A DNA stretch of 64,000 bases. It comes from Vibrio cincinnatiensis DSM 19608 (GTDB lineage: Bacteria > Pseudomonadota > Gammaproteobacteria > Enterobacterales > Vibrionaceae). The translations under genes and the position numbers were made by a program. The stretch is from the NCBI RefSeq assembly GCF_900167345.1, contig NZ_FUXB01000008.1, positions 58,008-122,007 on the forward strand. Reading direction: 5' to 3'. The notes beneath the pieces are model-generated. The model did not search any database. It worked only from the letters and a program-made list of their open reading frames with translations, and was not told the origin of the DNA. This document shows, piece by piece, positions 52,114 through 61,364 of this stretch. Position 1 is the stretch's first letter. Each line of letters opens with the position of its first letter.

Positions 52114-52590
52114 ATACTCCTCTCTCAGTCAATTTGATGGAGTCCCAGCATTAACCCTTTATCTTCACGCGACAAGCAAGCTCTTTTCGATCTATTTTCT
52201 GCCTTTCTATTTTCTGTTTATTTACATTTATTCTGTGAATTAATTTTTTCAGTAAAAAAATTAACAATAATAATCATGCCAATATTTAATTTCTTATCCA
52301 AATTAATTCAATAAGCGTGATGAAGGGAATATTCCTGAATATTGATTAATTGGGAACGGTTCCTTGTGTGATCGCATTCATGGTTTCTATCGTTTTGGTG
52401 AATGTAAACTCTCCTCTGTCAGTGGCATGCAGGGAGGCGCATGTACAGTGGTCACTGGCCTCAGAAATGAAAGGATTACCACATTGAAACAATGTACCCC
52501 CTAATCAATACGTTCTTTCTGAGTAGCGCTAAGGAAAAGCATTAAACCAATAAAATTAAGACAATGACTATCAAGTCAATGGAGATAATA
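52114..52590 (+). other. Long A+T-rich region upstream of the porin gene
   Basis: This 477-base gap has no supportable coding frame. It holds a palindrome GGAAC-G-GTTCC (52353-52363) of LacI-family operator type and, 3 bases further, TGTGA-N6-TCATG (52367-52382), a partial match to the CRP consensus TGTGA-N6-TCACA. GGAATATTCC (52326-52335) is another short palindrome. The porin ribosome binding site is GGAGA at 52581-52585. Confidence 0.6.
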
Positions 52591-53577
52591 ATGAAATTCA
52601 ATACCTTTGGTAAACTTTCGCTTGCTTCAGTTTTAGTTTCTACTGCGCTGGCAGCGAATGCTGGTATCAGCGTTGAGAACGAGATGGGTCTATTTACGAT
52701 TGGCGGTGACGTTGAGTATGATCTCAACTTTACTGATAAAGAACGTGGTAACAGTGATAAACAAAATTTCAACCAAGACGGCCGAATTTTGGTTCAAATT
52801 GCTGCTGAGCGTGCTGTAGCTAATGATCACTATCTAAAAGTACAAGTTCAACCGCTATTAAAATCAAGCGGGGACGTCGATTTAGATGATGCTTTCTTTG
52901 CTATTGGTCGCCAAGCCGATTGGGAATTGAAGATTGGTCGTTTTGAAGCGTTTGATATGTTCCCTGTTGGGCAAGATACCATGCTCGATTTTGCGGGCGA
53001 TGAACCTTACCGCTTGAAAGAGGCTCGTGGCCGTGGTGATTATGGTCAAGTTAGCTATGCAAAATCGTTCGACAATCTTTATTTCGAATTAGCATCATTA
53101 TTTAAAGAAAATAACAGTACTGACGCAGACAAGAATGCGGTATTTGTTCGCCCAGTTTTAGCTTTCCAAGCAACAGACAGTTTGCGTTTTGCTGCGGGTA
53201 TGGAAGCTAACCTGACGGCAGACAAGAAAGATGAAGCGAATGACTACATCGGTTATGGTGCGACGATTCAATATGCTGTGCAGGACTTTAGCTTAGATTT
53301 AAGCTATGCCTACCGTGACTTTGATACCGTAAAACAAGATGACACTTCGATTGGTGCCGTTATTCAGTATAAACGTTTTGGTTTAGGTCATATCTATTCT
53401 GAAACTGATACGGGCAGCAAAGAGAAAATGAACACCACTTGGGCATCTTATGAAATTGCTAACGTGATGGATGTGCAAGATTTCTCTATCTACCTTGGTT
53501 CTTACTTCTCTAAAGTGGATAACGATAGCGATGACCAAGATGTTGGCGTTCGTGTTCGCTTCAAATACTTCTTTTAA
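52591..53577 (+). CDS. Outer-membrane porin, carbohydrate-porin-like
   Basis: A 328-residue beta-barrel protein. The ATG at 52591 follows GGAGATAATA and gives a signal peptide (KFNTFGKLSLASVLVSTALAANA) ending in ANA; the upstream frame from 52564 is rejected. The mature part has alternating beta strands and ends in phenylalanine (RFKYFF), the porin C-terminal signature. The motif LKIGRFEAFDMFPVGQDT resembles the sugar-porin (RafY-type) group of Vibrio porins. The solute is not known. It has its own terminator and interrupts the ftsK-dsbB neighbourhood. Confidence 0.83.
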   Translation: MKFNTFGKLSLASVLVSTALAANAGISVENEMGLFTIGGDVEYDLNFTDKERGNSDKQNFNQDGRILVQIAAERAVANDHYLKVQVQPLLKSSGDVDLDDAFFAIGRQADWELKIGRFEAFDMFPVGQDTMLDFAGDEPYRLKEARGRGDYGQVSYAKSFDNLYFELASLFKENNSTDADKNAVFVRPVLAFQATDSLRFAAGMEANLTADKKDEANDYIGYGATIQYAVQDFSLDLSYAYRDFDTVKQDDTSIGAVIQYKRFGLGHIYSETDTGSKEKMNTTWASYEIANVMDVQDFSIYLGSYFSKVDNDSDDQDVGVRVRFKYFF

Positions 53578-53601
53578 TTCGTAATTCGCACTGCTTAGTT
53601 T

Positions 53602-53626
53602 GCCCACCGATTGGTGGGCTTTTTTA
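53602..53626 (+). terminator. Terminator of the porin gene
   Basis: GCCCACC (53602-53608) pairs with GGTGGGC (53613-53619) around GATT and is followed by seven T. It lies 24 bases after the stop and converges with dsbB. Confidence 0.92.
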
Positions 53627-53654
53627 TGAGAAGTGGAAGTTATGTCTGCTAAGG

Positions 53655-54176
53655 CTATGAAGCACGTTTAATGCATTGCGCAACCAAGATTGCAGCAAGG
53701 GCGACTAAGTTTCCAGCAAAAATGATGATGAGCCATTGTGGCATACTTAGCGTAAATAATTGCCAAGAAATATCACTGCAATCCCCATAGGCTTCGAACA
53801 TCCAAGGTGCCCACTGATTCAATGGAGCCCAGCTTGGGAAGGTGACAAAAAGATCGCAAGTATTAAAAGGGGAAGGGTTTAGTTGGTAATCTACATGCTG
53901 CATGGATAAGACTAGCCCTTGGTAGGCACTACCTCCCCAAATGAGGAGCCCTAGCCACCGAAAGATTGGATGTTTAGGTTTGATGAAGCCGATAAGGGCC
54001 CCTATACCAATGCCTAACATGGCGATTCGTTCATAGATGCACATAACACAAGGGGCTAGCAGCATCACATGTTGAAAATAGAGTGCTGAAAGCTCAAAAA
54101 AAAGTACGAACAGAAATAATATCGCCCAAGAGAGGCGACGATGAGAGAAATGTTTGAGTTGCAAAAGTGCGTTCAC
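53655..54176 (-). CDS. dsbB: Disulfide bond formation protein B
   Basis: DsbB reoxidises periplasmic DsbA and passes electrons to quinone. The 173-residue protein has four membrane helices, the first redox pair Cys43/Cys46 (PCVMC) and the second pair Cys107 and Cys133 in the second periplasmic loop. The arrangement nhaB then dsbB, on the same strand with 119 bases between, is conserved in E. coli and vibrios and suggests a shared transcript. Confidence 0.96.
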   Translation of the reverse strand: MNALLQLKHFSHRRLSWAILFLFVLFFELSALYFQHVMLLAPCVMCIYERIAMLGIGIGALIGFIKPKHPIFRWLGLLIWGGSAYQGLVLSMQHVDYQLNPSPFNTCDLFVTFPSWAPLNQWAPWMFEAYGDCSDISWQLFTLSMPQWLIIIFAGNLVALAAILVAQCIKRAS

Positions 54177-54295
54177 ATCATCATCCTTGCGTAATTAGGA
54201 TAGTATTTGAGCCATTGATATTGATGAGTATCAATGGCTTGATATAGTAGTCAGAGCTTTTTAACGTGGAATAGTTTCTTATTCAATACAAATTT

Positions 54296-55882
54296 TTAAT
54301 GCCCCATTGTAATCACTGCTGATTTAAGGCTATGGTGGGTAATCCACCCCATTTCATAAAAATAGCTAGTCATGGGGTCAAGTAAGAGTATTACGCAACT
54401 CAAACCCACTAAACTCATCACAAGGGTATATGGCAGAGCCATGAATACCATTCTCCCATAAGAGAGGCGGATTAATGGCGCGAGGGCAGAAGTGAGGAGA
54501 AATAAAAAAGCAGCCTGTCCGTTTGGCGTAGCGACGGAAGGAAGGTTTGTTCCGGTATTGATAGCAACGGCCAATAAATCGAATTGATCTCGAGAAATTA
54601 ACCCATGTTCCAGTGCCGATTGTACTTCACTGATATACACGGTTCCAACAAAGACATTGTCTGACACCATAGATAAAAGACCATTGGCCACATAAAACAG
54701 AGCAAGCTGAGTGCCTTTATCTTCAATGTGTAACACACCATGGATGATTGGAGTAAACAGCTGTTGATCAATAATGACTGCCACAATAGAGAAAAATACC
54801 GCTAGCAACGCCGTAAACGGTAAGGCTTCTTCAAACGCTTTACCTAAAGCATGTTCTTCGACGATGCCTGAAAAGCTCGTGGCAAGAATGATCACCGATA
54901 AACCAATTATTCCCACAGCGGCTAAGTGCAGCGCCAATCCGGTGATCAGCCAAATAGCGATAAGAGCCTGTACCCATAGTTTCGCCCTATCTTGTTGAGT
55001 TCGATTCATGCGGGTTTCGTTATCAAAATCCATCAGGATTTGGCGAACATTGGTGGGTAATTGTGCGCCATAGCCGAAGATTTTAAAGTGTTCAACCAAT
55101 AGGCAAGTCACTCCCCCGCAAAAAAAGACAGGAATGGTGATGGGGGACATGCGAATAAAAAATTCACCAAATAACCAGCCAGCGTGATCGGCAATAATCA
55201 GATTTTGCGGCTCACCCACCATGGTCATTACCCCCCCTAGAGCCGTTCCAACTCCTGCGTGCATGAGTAGTGAGCGTAAAAATGCACGATAATTTTCTAA
55301 ATCCTCACGGGTCAGTTCGGAAAGTTGTTCATCGTGCGTATGATCGTGTGATAGTGCCGACGGTTGTCCGGAGGCCACTCTATGATAAATCGCATAAAAC
55401 CCGACGGCGACACTGATGATCACTGCAATCACCGTCAGTGCATCTAAGAATCCAGAAAGAAATGCGGCGGTAATACAAAAAGCCATTGATAACATCAGCT
55501 TCGAGCGGATACCTAATAAAATCTTGGTGAAGATGAATAACAGCAAATTCTTCATGAAGTAGATACCCGCAACCATAAACATCAGCAGTAGTAGCACTTC
55601 AATATTAGCGACGAGTTCATGTTTAACTTGATCTGGGCTAGTCATACCAATGGCAATGGCCTCAATCGCCAATAATCCACCGGGTTGTAGCGGGTAACAT
55701 TTCAAAGCCATGGCGAGTGTGAAAATAAATTCTGCAACTAATAACCACCCGGCGATAAAGGGGTCGATAAAAAAGAAGACCATGGGGTTGATGATTAAAA
55801 AGACGATGATGGCGATTTTGTACCAATCTGGGGCTTTACCCAGAAAGTTTTTAATAAAAGCACTTCCGAGAGATATCGGCAT
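54296..55882 (-). CDS. nhaB: Na+/H+ antiporter NhaB
   Basis: NhaB exchanges Na+ for H+ across the inner membrane and is important in marine and estuarine bacteria. The 528-residue protein has about twelve helices and the family signature ([34 protein letters not shown]). Length is normal (E. coli 513). It is divergent from fadR across a 473-base gap, the conserved nhaB-fadR pair. Confidence 0.96.
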   Translation of the reverse strand: MPISLGSAFIKNFLGKAPDWYKIAIIVFLIINPMVFFFIDPFIAGWLLVAEFIFTLAMALKCYPLQPGGLLAIEAIAIGMTSPDQVKHELVANIEVLLLLMFMVAGIYFMKNLLLFIFTKILLGIRSKLMLSMAFCITAAFLSGFLDALTVIAVIISVAVGFYAIYHRVASGQPSALSHDHTHDEQLSELTREDLENYRAFLRSLLMHAGVGTALGGVMTMVGEPQNLIIADHAGWLFGEFFIRMSPITIPVFFCGGVTCLLVEHFKIFGYGAQLPTNVRQILMDFDNETRMNRTQQDRAKLWVQALIAIWLITGLALHLAAVGIIGLSVIILATSFSGIVEEHALGKAFEEALPFTALLAVFFSIVAVIIDQQLFTPIIHGVLHIEDKGTQLALFYVANGLLSMVSDNVFVGTVYISEVQSALEHGLISRDQFDLLAVAINTGTNLPSVATPNGQAAFLFLLTSALAPLIRLSYGRMVFMALPYTLVMSLVGLSCVILLLDPMTSYFYEMGWITHHSLKSAVITMGH

Positions 55883-56355
55883 GATGATGACTCTTGTATT
55901 GGTAAACCAGCGAATGGGATCATTTTTTATACTGACTGAATAATATGATAAACAAGAATACGTCTATTTTTACTGAGTCAGATATTAACAAATAAGCATA
56001 TTTATGCAGTTGAGTGTAAATTAAACCAAGTAAATTGAATCTTATCTCCTGTGAATGAAACAACGTCGATAGCGATAACCGGAGATGTCTCTATTTTGAC
56101 GATAGAAGGGTAGTGGATGATGCGGAGGGAGTAAACGGTGTTAACCCGCTTTTCACGGGTGCTTTTTGATAAATTAAATTGAAGAAATGAGCGGATATAA
56201 TGTGGGTATTACCGCTATCTATGATTGAAATTGAGTTGTTACTCTAATATTGAAGATGTGACAAGTTTACTTAGGGTTTGTTTCCGCTCAATGAAAACTA
56301 GTGGTATGATGAGTGCCATTCGACCCAAATAAATTAGAAACTGGATAAGTAGTTA
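55883..56355. other. nhaB-fadR intergenic region with an orphan terminator
   Basis: The 473-base gap must hold the divergent nhaB and fadR promoters. A terminator-like hairpin lies within it (56144-56167). No FadR operator of the usual form was found. No coding frame that I can support is present. Confidence 0.55.
56144..56167 (+). terminator. Orphan terminator-like hairpin
   Basis: ACCCG (56144-56148) pairs with CGGGT (56156-56160) around CTTTTCA, followed by GCTTTTT. No gene precedes it on the + strand, so it could end a small RNA or be a fadR leader element. Confidence 0.4.
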
Positions 56356-57195
56356 ATGGTCATCAAAGCAAAAAGCCCAGCAGGTTTTGCAGAAAAATAC
56401 ATCATTGAAAGCATTTGGAATGGTCGTTTCCCACCAGGCTCCATTTTACCTGCCGAGCGAGAGCTTTCTGAACTTATAGGGGTTACTCGTACCACATTAC
56501 GAGAAGTGCTTCAACGTCTCGCTCGAGACGGTTGGCTCACCATTCAACATGGCAAGCCGACTAAAGTAAATCAGTTTATGGAAACATCAAGCCTGCATAT
56601 TTTAGACACACTAATGACATTGGATGCAGAAAATGCCACCAGTATTGTGGAAGATTTGCTTGCTGCTCGAACCAATATCAGCCCCATATTTATGCGTTAT
56701 GCTTTTAAAGTAAATAAAGAGAGTTCAGAACGCACCATCAGTAATGTGATTGAATCTTGTGAATCTTTATTAGCAGCAGAATCGTGGGATGTGTTTATTG
56801 CAACCTCACCATATGCCGATAAAATTAAACAGCATATTAAAGATGAAGCGGATAACGAAGACTATACTCGTCAAGAAATGTTGATAGCAAAAACGTTTAA
56901 CTTTTATGACTATATGCTGTTTCAACGCTTAGCCTTTCACTCGGGTAATCAGATCTATGGTTTGATTTTTAATGGGTTGAAGAAACTGTATGATCGAGTT
57001 GGCAGTTATTACTTTTCTAATACAGAAGCGCGTCAACTGGCCCTATCTTTTTATCGTGATTTACTTGAGGTGTGCCATTCGGGAGCTCGTGAACAGTTAC
57101 CGATTGTGATTCGTCAGTATGGTATTGAAAGTGCACAAATCTGGAATCAGATGAAAATGACGTTACCGTCAAACTTTACAGAAGATGATAGTTAA
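56356..57195 (+). CDS. fadR: Fatty acid metabolism regulator FadR
   Basis: FadR is the GntR-family acyl-CoA sensor that represses fatty acid degradation and activates unsaturated fatty acid synthesis. The 279-residue protein has the N-terminal winged helix ([31 protein letters not shown]) and the C-terminal ligand domain. It is about 40 residues longer than E. coli FadR (239); the extra helix falls around residues 130-180. This insertion is known in Vibrio FadR, where it adds a second acyl-CoA site. It ends at a terminator shared with the convergent nuclease gene. Confidence 0.97.
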   Translation: MVIKAKSPAGFAEKYIIESIWNGRFPPGSILPAERELSELIGVTRTTLREVLQRLARDGWLTIQHGKPTKVNQFMETSSLHILDTLMTLDAENATSIVEDLLAARTNISPIFMRYAFKVNKESSERTISNVIESCESLLAAESWDVFIATSPYADKIKQHIKDEADNEDYTRQEMLIAKTFNFYDYMLFQRLAFHSGNQIYGLIFNGLKKLYDRVGSYYFSNTEARQLALSFYRDLLEVCHSGAREQLPIVIRQYGIESAQIWNQMKMTLPSNFTEDDS

Positions 57196-57220
57196 TTCTT
57201 TAACAAGTCACGATGTGATT

Positions 57221-57244
57221 GAAAAAGCCCAAATGGGCTTTTTC
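57221..57244. terminator. Bidirectional terminator between fadR and the CARF nuclease gene
   Basis: GAAAAAGCCC (57221-57230) pairs perfectly with GGGCTTTTTC (57235-57244) around AAAT, with T-rich ends on both strands. Confidence 0.93.
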
Positions 57245-57255
57245 TGTATCCAGCC

Positions 57256-58410
57256 TTATATATCACCACCAGCTGCTTGAAACCAACCGGTTAGGTGCCT
57301 TTTTAAATCTTTCAATTCATCAGGGCCAATCAGAGCCAGCCCTAAATCCTCGGCGCGAGTAATATCATTATGACGTAATGGGCGGAAGCTGACTAACATG
57401 GCTCGGGCTTGTAGCCCGCCAAGTAAGTCACGTAAGGACTCTAATTTATATAAGGTATCGTCACCATCATCACGCATCCCTTTCGTCTTACATTCAATAA
57501 TATGCAGCTTATTATTGACAACGGTTGCGACATCTAACTCATTACGTACTTCTCGTTCACCGAGTTGACGGTAAACCTGAACATTAAGTGAGCGATCTTG
57601 GATAGTTGGCATCCCATCTTGGATCTGTTTTACCGTACTGTGAACGAGTGTTTCTAGCCACTCACCGTTTGCAAAACGACGGGCATCTTCATCGGAAAAG
57701 GTCAGTAAACCTTCTTGGTAGGTTGCAATGTTGGCTTCGACAAGATCGGAAATTAGCAAATTGAGCTCACGATAGCCTTGTTGTTTGATGGAAAGTTCAA
57801 CATCCAGACGTTGTTCTTTACGGCAGGTCGTCGCTAAGTAGTTAAGCGTCGCAAGACCCGGCCCAAGTTCTAATGCGTGGCTGGCCCAGCGTTCACCTAA
57901 TTGATACAGTTTTTGATCCAATTGAGGGGGGCGGTTATGTTCGCTGAACTCGCCTCGGGCCCCAAAAATAGTCAGGTAATCAGCAATGGTAATGTTGTCT
58001 TGCACTTGAGTATCAGGGCTGCCATCTGGATAGAGCCAGCACAACTTATCACTACGAGGCTCAACGACAAAAATAGGCCAGTGATAGGTCCGAAACACTT
58101 CATAGACAGATAATAATCGATGGCGTAGCCCGCAGCTGGCATTCAGTTTTACTTCAACTTGGCGTTGTTTGAGATCCTCTGCGAGTTGGCGAATGGCTAG
58201 CTTTGTTTCGGTAATATTCGCTTCATAAGGAATTTCAAAAAATTCTGAGGTGATTGCTCGTTGGGCTAATACCGTATGTAAGCGAACATACATGGCTTCT
58301 TGTGTTTTATCCCCGATAAAGACAATGTGTCGACTAATGGTGCGATTATCGAGTAGGGGCGTGACTAAACGAACTGGGTCTTGATCTATGATGCCAACAT
58401 GAACGGCCAT
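57256..58410 (-). CDS. CARF domain + PD-(D/E)XK nuclease, Card1/Can2-like (DUF1887; VC1899 orthologue)
   Basis: A 384-residue protein matching, from memory, V. cholerae VC1899 (DUF1887; crystal structure PDB 1XMX), the founding member of the Card1/Can2 group. Residues 1-150 form a CARF (Rossmann-like) domain (VHVGIIDQDPVRL; HIVFIGDKTQEAM; VKLNASCGLRHRLL at 87-100). A winged-helix-like linker follows, then a nuclease domain with Glu253 (GEWLETLV), Asp293 (ELDVAT), Glu306 and Lys308 (IIECKTK), the PD-(D/E)XK centre. In Card1/Can2, cyclic tetra-adenylate made by type III CRISPR binds CARF and turns on cleavage of DNA and RNA. Here the usual GGTK-like CARF loop reads SCGLRH. No cas genes are nearby. 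It is convergent with fadR. Confidence 0.88.
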   Translation of the reverse strand: MAVHVGIIDQDPVRLVTPLLDNRTISRHIVFIGDKTQEAMYVRLHTVLAQRAITSEFFEIPYEANITETKLAIRQLAEDLKQRQVEVKLNASCGLRHRLLSVYEVFRTYHWPIFVVEPRSDKLCWLYPDGSPDTQVQDNITIADYLTIFGARGEFSEHNRPPQLDQKLYQLGERWASHALELGPGLATLNYLATTCRKEQRLDVELSIKQQGYRELNLLISDLVEANIATYQEGLLTFSDEDARRFANGEWLETLVHSTVKQIQDGMPTIQDRSLNVQVYRQLGEREVRNELDVATVVNNKLHIIECKTKGMRDDGDDTLYKLESLRDLLGGLQARAMLVSFRPLRHNDITRAEDLGLALIGPDELKDLKRHLTGWFQAAGGDI

Positions 58411-58493
58411 ATTTTATCCTCATGTTTGGCTTGCAAAATAGAGAGAAGAAAAAGAAACGCGCAAGCCTTATCCATCATATAACGATGGCAGGA

Positions 58494-58531
58494 CAAAAAA
58501 ACAAGGGTGACTCTGTGGAAAAGTCACCCTT
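58494..58531 (-). terminator. Terminator of the HAMP chemoreceptor gene
   Basis: AAGGGTGACT (58503-58512) pairs perfectly with AGTCACCCTT (58522-58531). On the minus strand the stem is followed by TGTTTTTTT. It lies about 75 bases beyond the chemoreceptor stop. Confidence 0.85.
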
Positions 58532-58604
58532 TGGGGAAGTTTTGACGTAGTACTAACAATCTACGCTAAGTTAAGTACCGAAAGCTTAATGTTGCTTCCG
58601 ACGC

Positions 58605-60596
58605 TTATAATTTAAATCGATGAACGAGTTGCCCTTGCTGGTTGGCAAGCTGGGTTAAGTTTTCACTGGTTTGCGCGATTTGATTCATTGCCTTATAACT
58701 TTCATCCGCGATATGGTTGATGTCTTCTATACTTCGGGCTATTGAACTGGTGGTTTCGCTTTGTTCTGCTGCCGCTTGGGAGATATGCGTACTCATTTGG
58801 CTGATTTCTATGATCAAGGCTTGAATTTCTTCCATTGCACTATTGGCGCTGGAGGCTTGTTCAACCGATTGCTCCATATCTTGCATACAGGTTTCAATCA
58901 CTTTACTGGCCGTTCCTGAACTGGCCTGTAAATTACTGATCATCGTCTCAATTTCAGAGGTCGATTCGGTTGTGCGCTGTGCAAGTACCCTCACTTCATC
59001 AGCAACGACAGCAAACCCTCTTCCTTGCTCTCCTGCTCGGGCGGCTTCAATGGCCGCATTTAAGGCCAGTAGGTTTGTTTGCTCAGCAATGTTGCGTATG
59101 ACATCTAAAATTGAGCCAATTTGGCTGCTCATCTTATGTAATTCACCTACGGCATTCACTGAGTCATGAAGACGAGCTTCCAATTGATTAATTGTGGAGA
59201 TGTTGTTGCTCATTACTTGGCGACCGGATTCAGAGGCACTTTCTACTTGCTGAACCATGTGCAGTGAATTTTGTGCACTATGGGCAACCTCTTGTACAGA
59301 ATGTGCCATTTCCGTCATTGCTGTTGCGACATTGGCGGTCTGCTCTCGTTGATTGTTCAGTTTGTCTTGTGCGCTTTGAGAGGTAGATTGGTTACTGTTT
59401 GCTGTAATAGTCAGGTTATCTGAAGCTTCATTCAGCTTCATCAAAATGTCATGTAGGTTATTAGCGAGTGAGTTGATATGGGTACTTACACGCGCAAATT
59501 CATTGTTATAGCGAACTTCAATACGTTTGGTCATATCCCCTTGAGTAAGGCTTTCCAGCGTAGAAAGAATACGGTTGAGCGGGCTACGGACACTATGTGC
59601 AATATGATAGCCGATCCCTGTTGCCAGTAAGACCACTAAAATACCAATACCAATCGCTCGATAGACACCTAAATCATAAACTTCGCCAGCCTCGATGAGT
59701 GCGGCATTGAGCTCTTGAGTTGCCGTTTGGTTAAATGAGTCGAGAATCACCATTGCATTGTCCACTTCTGTGGCTAAGTTATCAATGTTGGCATACAAGG
59801 CATAACGAGATTTCAAATACTCATTGTGTTGGTCTAGTACCCCCCCTTTCTGTCCAATATCTTGAGTGAACTGTTCAACGGAGTCATCAAATACTCTCTT
59901 GAGTTCGGGAAGCTGTGCTGTTAAACCACGGTAAGAATAATTGAGGTGAGCCACCGCTTTTCGGTTATTGGCTACCGCTTGTTCTACAAAGTTCATATCA
60001 GAGCTGGCCAGTGCATCGGAAGTGATCACTTCCGCATCTCGAAGCTTAATGAAATAGCTTTTTGCCATGACTTTGACTGAAATACTGCTTTGTTCGTCCA
60101 CGTACTCTTTCATACCCACGCTGAGTTCTGAATGTAGACGCTGAAAGTTACGTGTTGAATTTTGTACTTTTTCTTGTGAGATAAACATGGCTTGGTAGTT
60201 ATCCATCGCATCGTACGCTTCAGTAAAATAGCGCTGCTCTAACTGCCGTAATGCACGGATGCGATCTTCCAGTTCAGGGCGGGAGGCACTGGCTTCAGCC
60301 AACTGTTGTAATATTGCACGAAAATCGGTTTGTGCTTGAGTAAATTCAGTACGTCTTTCCGCCATCCGCTCGCTATTTTGTGTGGTTAAAAAGTCCTTAA
60401 AGGATTTGTCTGCGGATAGGAGTTGAACACTGGTTTGGTTAGATAAGGAAACCAGAGGTAATGCGGATATGGATACTTCTTCAAAATTGGAATGGATACG
60501 TTGCATCCCATCCATCATGATAGCGACCGTGACGGCAAACATAATAATAATGAGTGCAAATCCGGCATACATACGCCTAATTACGGAACCTTGCAT
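58605..60596 (-). CDS. Methyl-accepting chemotaxis protein with periplasmic domain and HAMP
   Basis: A 663-residue transmembrane chemoreceptor. TM1 is at residues about 11-30 ([18 protein letters not shown]), TM2 near 314-334 ([19 protein letters not shown]), giving a long, helical periplasmic sensor of about 280 residues. A HAMP domain follows ([26 protein letters not shown]), then the signalling domain with the conserved tip ([40 protein letters not shown]). The ligand is unknown. It likely signals to CheA of the polar flagellar system. It is divergent from hinT. Confidence 0.92.
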   Translation of the reverse strand: MQGSVIRRMYAGFALIIIMFAVTVAIMMDGMQRIHSNFEEVSISALPLVSLSNQTSVQLLSADKSFKDFLTTQNSERMAERRTEFTQAQTDFRAILQQLAEASASRPELEDRIRALRQLEQRYFTEAYDAMDNYQAMFISQEKVQNSTRNFQRLHSELSVGMKEYVDEQSSISVKVMAKSYFIKLRDAEVITSDALASSDMNFVEQAVANNRKAVAHLNYSYRGLTAQLPELKRVFDDSVEQFTQDIGQKGGVLDQHNEYLKSRYALYANIDNLATEVDNAMVILDSFNQTATQELNAALIEAGEVYDLGVYRAIGIGILVVLLATGIGYHIAHSVRSPLNRILSTLESLTQGDMTKRIEVRYNNEFARVSTHINSLANNLHDILMKLNEASDNLTITANSNQSTSQSAQDKLNNQREQTANVATAMTEMAHSVQEVAHSAQNSLHMVQQVESASESGRQVMSNNISTINQLEARLHDSVNAVGELHKMSSQIGSILDVIRNIAEQTNLLALNAAIEAARAGEQGRGFAVVADEVRVLAQRTTESTSEIETMISNLQASSGTASKVIETCMQDMEQSVEQASSANSAMEEIQALIIEISQMSTHISQAAAEQSETTSSIARSIEDINHIADESYKAMNQIAQTSENLTQLANQQGQLVHRFKL

Positions 60597-60953
60597 GTTT
60601 TTCTCTCCCTTGAAATCTCTCTCATTTAAAAATATGACACGCTCAATATGAAATGATGTGATAGGTACCGTTTAGGTTATCTTAGTGAAACGTGCTGCCT
60701 ATCATGCAATTTGGCGGTCTGAATTATAGTAATGACAAAACGTCATAAAAAATTAACAAAATAATCAGTATTGTATGGAGATTAAAATACGCATTTTATG
60801 ACGGGGACGGCAAAAATACTTTTTGGCATTTAATTTGTGAATGTAAATTTGGGTTTTGATAGGTGAACGGTGTTTTTTATTGAGATTTGATACACCTTGT
60901 CGCATACTCAGCCAGACTTAATGGCCTAATTTATTTTATCAACGGAGCGCTTC
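60597..60953. other. Intergenic region between the chemoreceptor and hinT
   Basis: About 357 A+T-rich bases carrying both divergent promoters. A small inverted repeat TGACAAAACGTCA lies near 60733-60745. No confident promoter boxes, RNA gene or coding frame were found. Confidence 0.5.
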
Positions 60954-61304
60954 ATGGCTGAAGAAACCATTTTCAGTAAAATCATTCGTAAAGAAATTCC
61001 AGCAGAGATTCTTTATCAAGATGAACTGGTTACCGCTTTTCGAGACATCAACCCCAGAGCGCCTAGTCATATCTTAATTATCCCTAACCAATTAATTCCG
61101 ACGGTTAATGATGTGAAACCGGAACATGAACAGGCTCTTGGTCGTTTATTCACGGTAGCAAAGAAAATTGCGCAGCAAGAAGGCATTGCTGAAGATGGGT
61201 ATCGCTTACTGGTGAATTGCAATGCACACGGTGGGCAAGAGGTATACCATATCCATATGCATTTAGTGGGTGGTCGCCCACTAGGACCGCTATTGATTGG
61301 CTAA
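60954..61304 (+). CDS. hinT: HIT family purine nucleoside phosphoramidase
   Basis: HinT hydrolyses AMP-phosphoramidates such as AMP-lysine. The 116-residue protein has the histidine triad (HIHMHLVGG) after GGQEVY, and begins [23 protein letters not shown], close to E. coli HinT (119). It is the first gene of a cluster that leads to ycfL-lpoB-thiK, as in E. coli, with a further lipoprotein gene inserted after it. Confidence 0.96.
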   Translation: MAEETIFSKIIRKEIPAEILYQDELVTAFRDINPRAPSHILIIPNQLIPTVNDVKPEHEQALGRLFTVAKKIAQQEGIAEDGYRLLVNCNAHGGQEVYHIHMHLVGGRPLGPLLIG

Positions 61305-61364
61305 TATAGAACGGCCCAACAAGATTGGGCCATCACTTTATGGTTTTAACTCTGGTTTGAGGCG

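Noticed and set aside
57256..58410. A CRISPR array or cas genes near the Card1-like gene
   Set aside because: No regularly spaced direct repeats or cas-like frames were seen in the whole window. The neighbours are core genes.
60820..60840. A sigma-54-like TTGGCA-N-TTGT box upstream of hinT
   Set aside because: The GG-N10-GC core is not satisfied (GT in place of GC).
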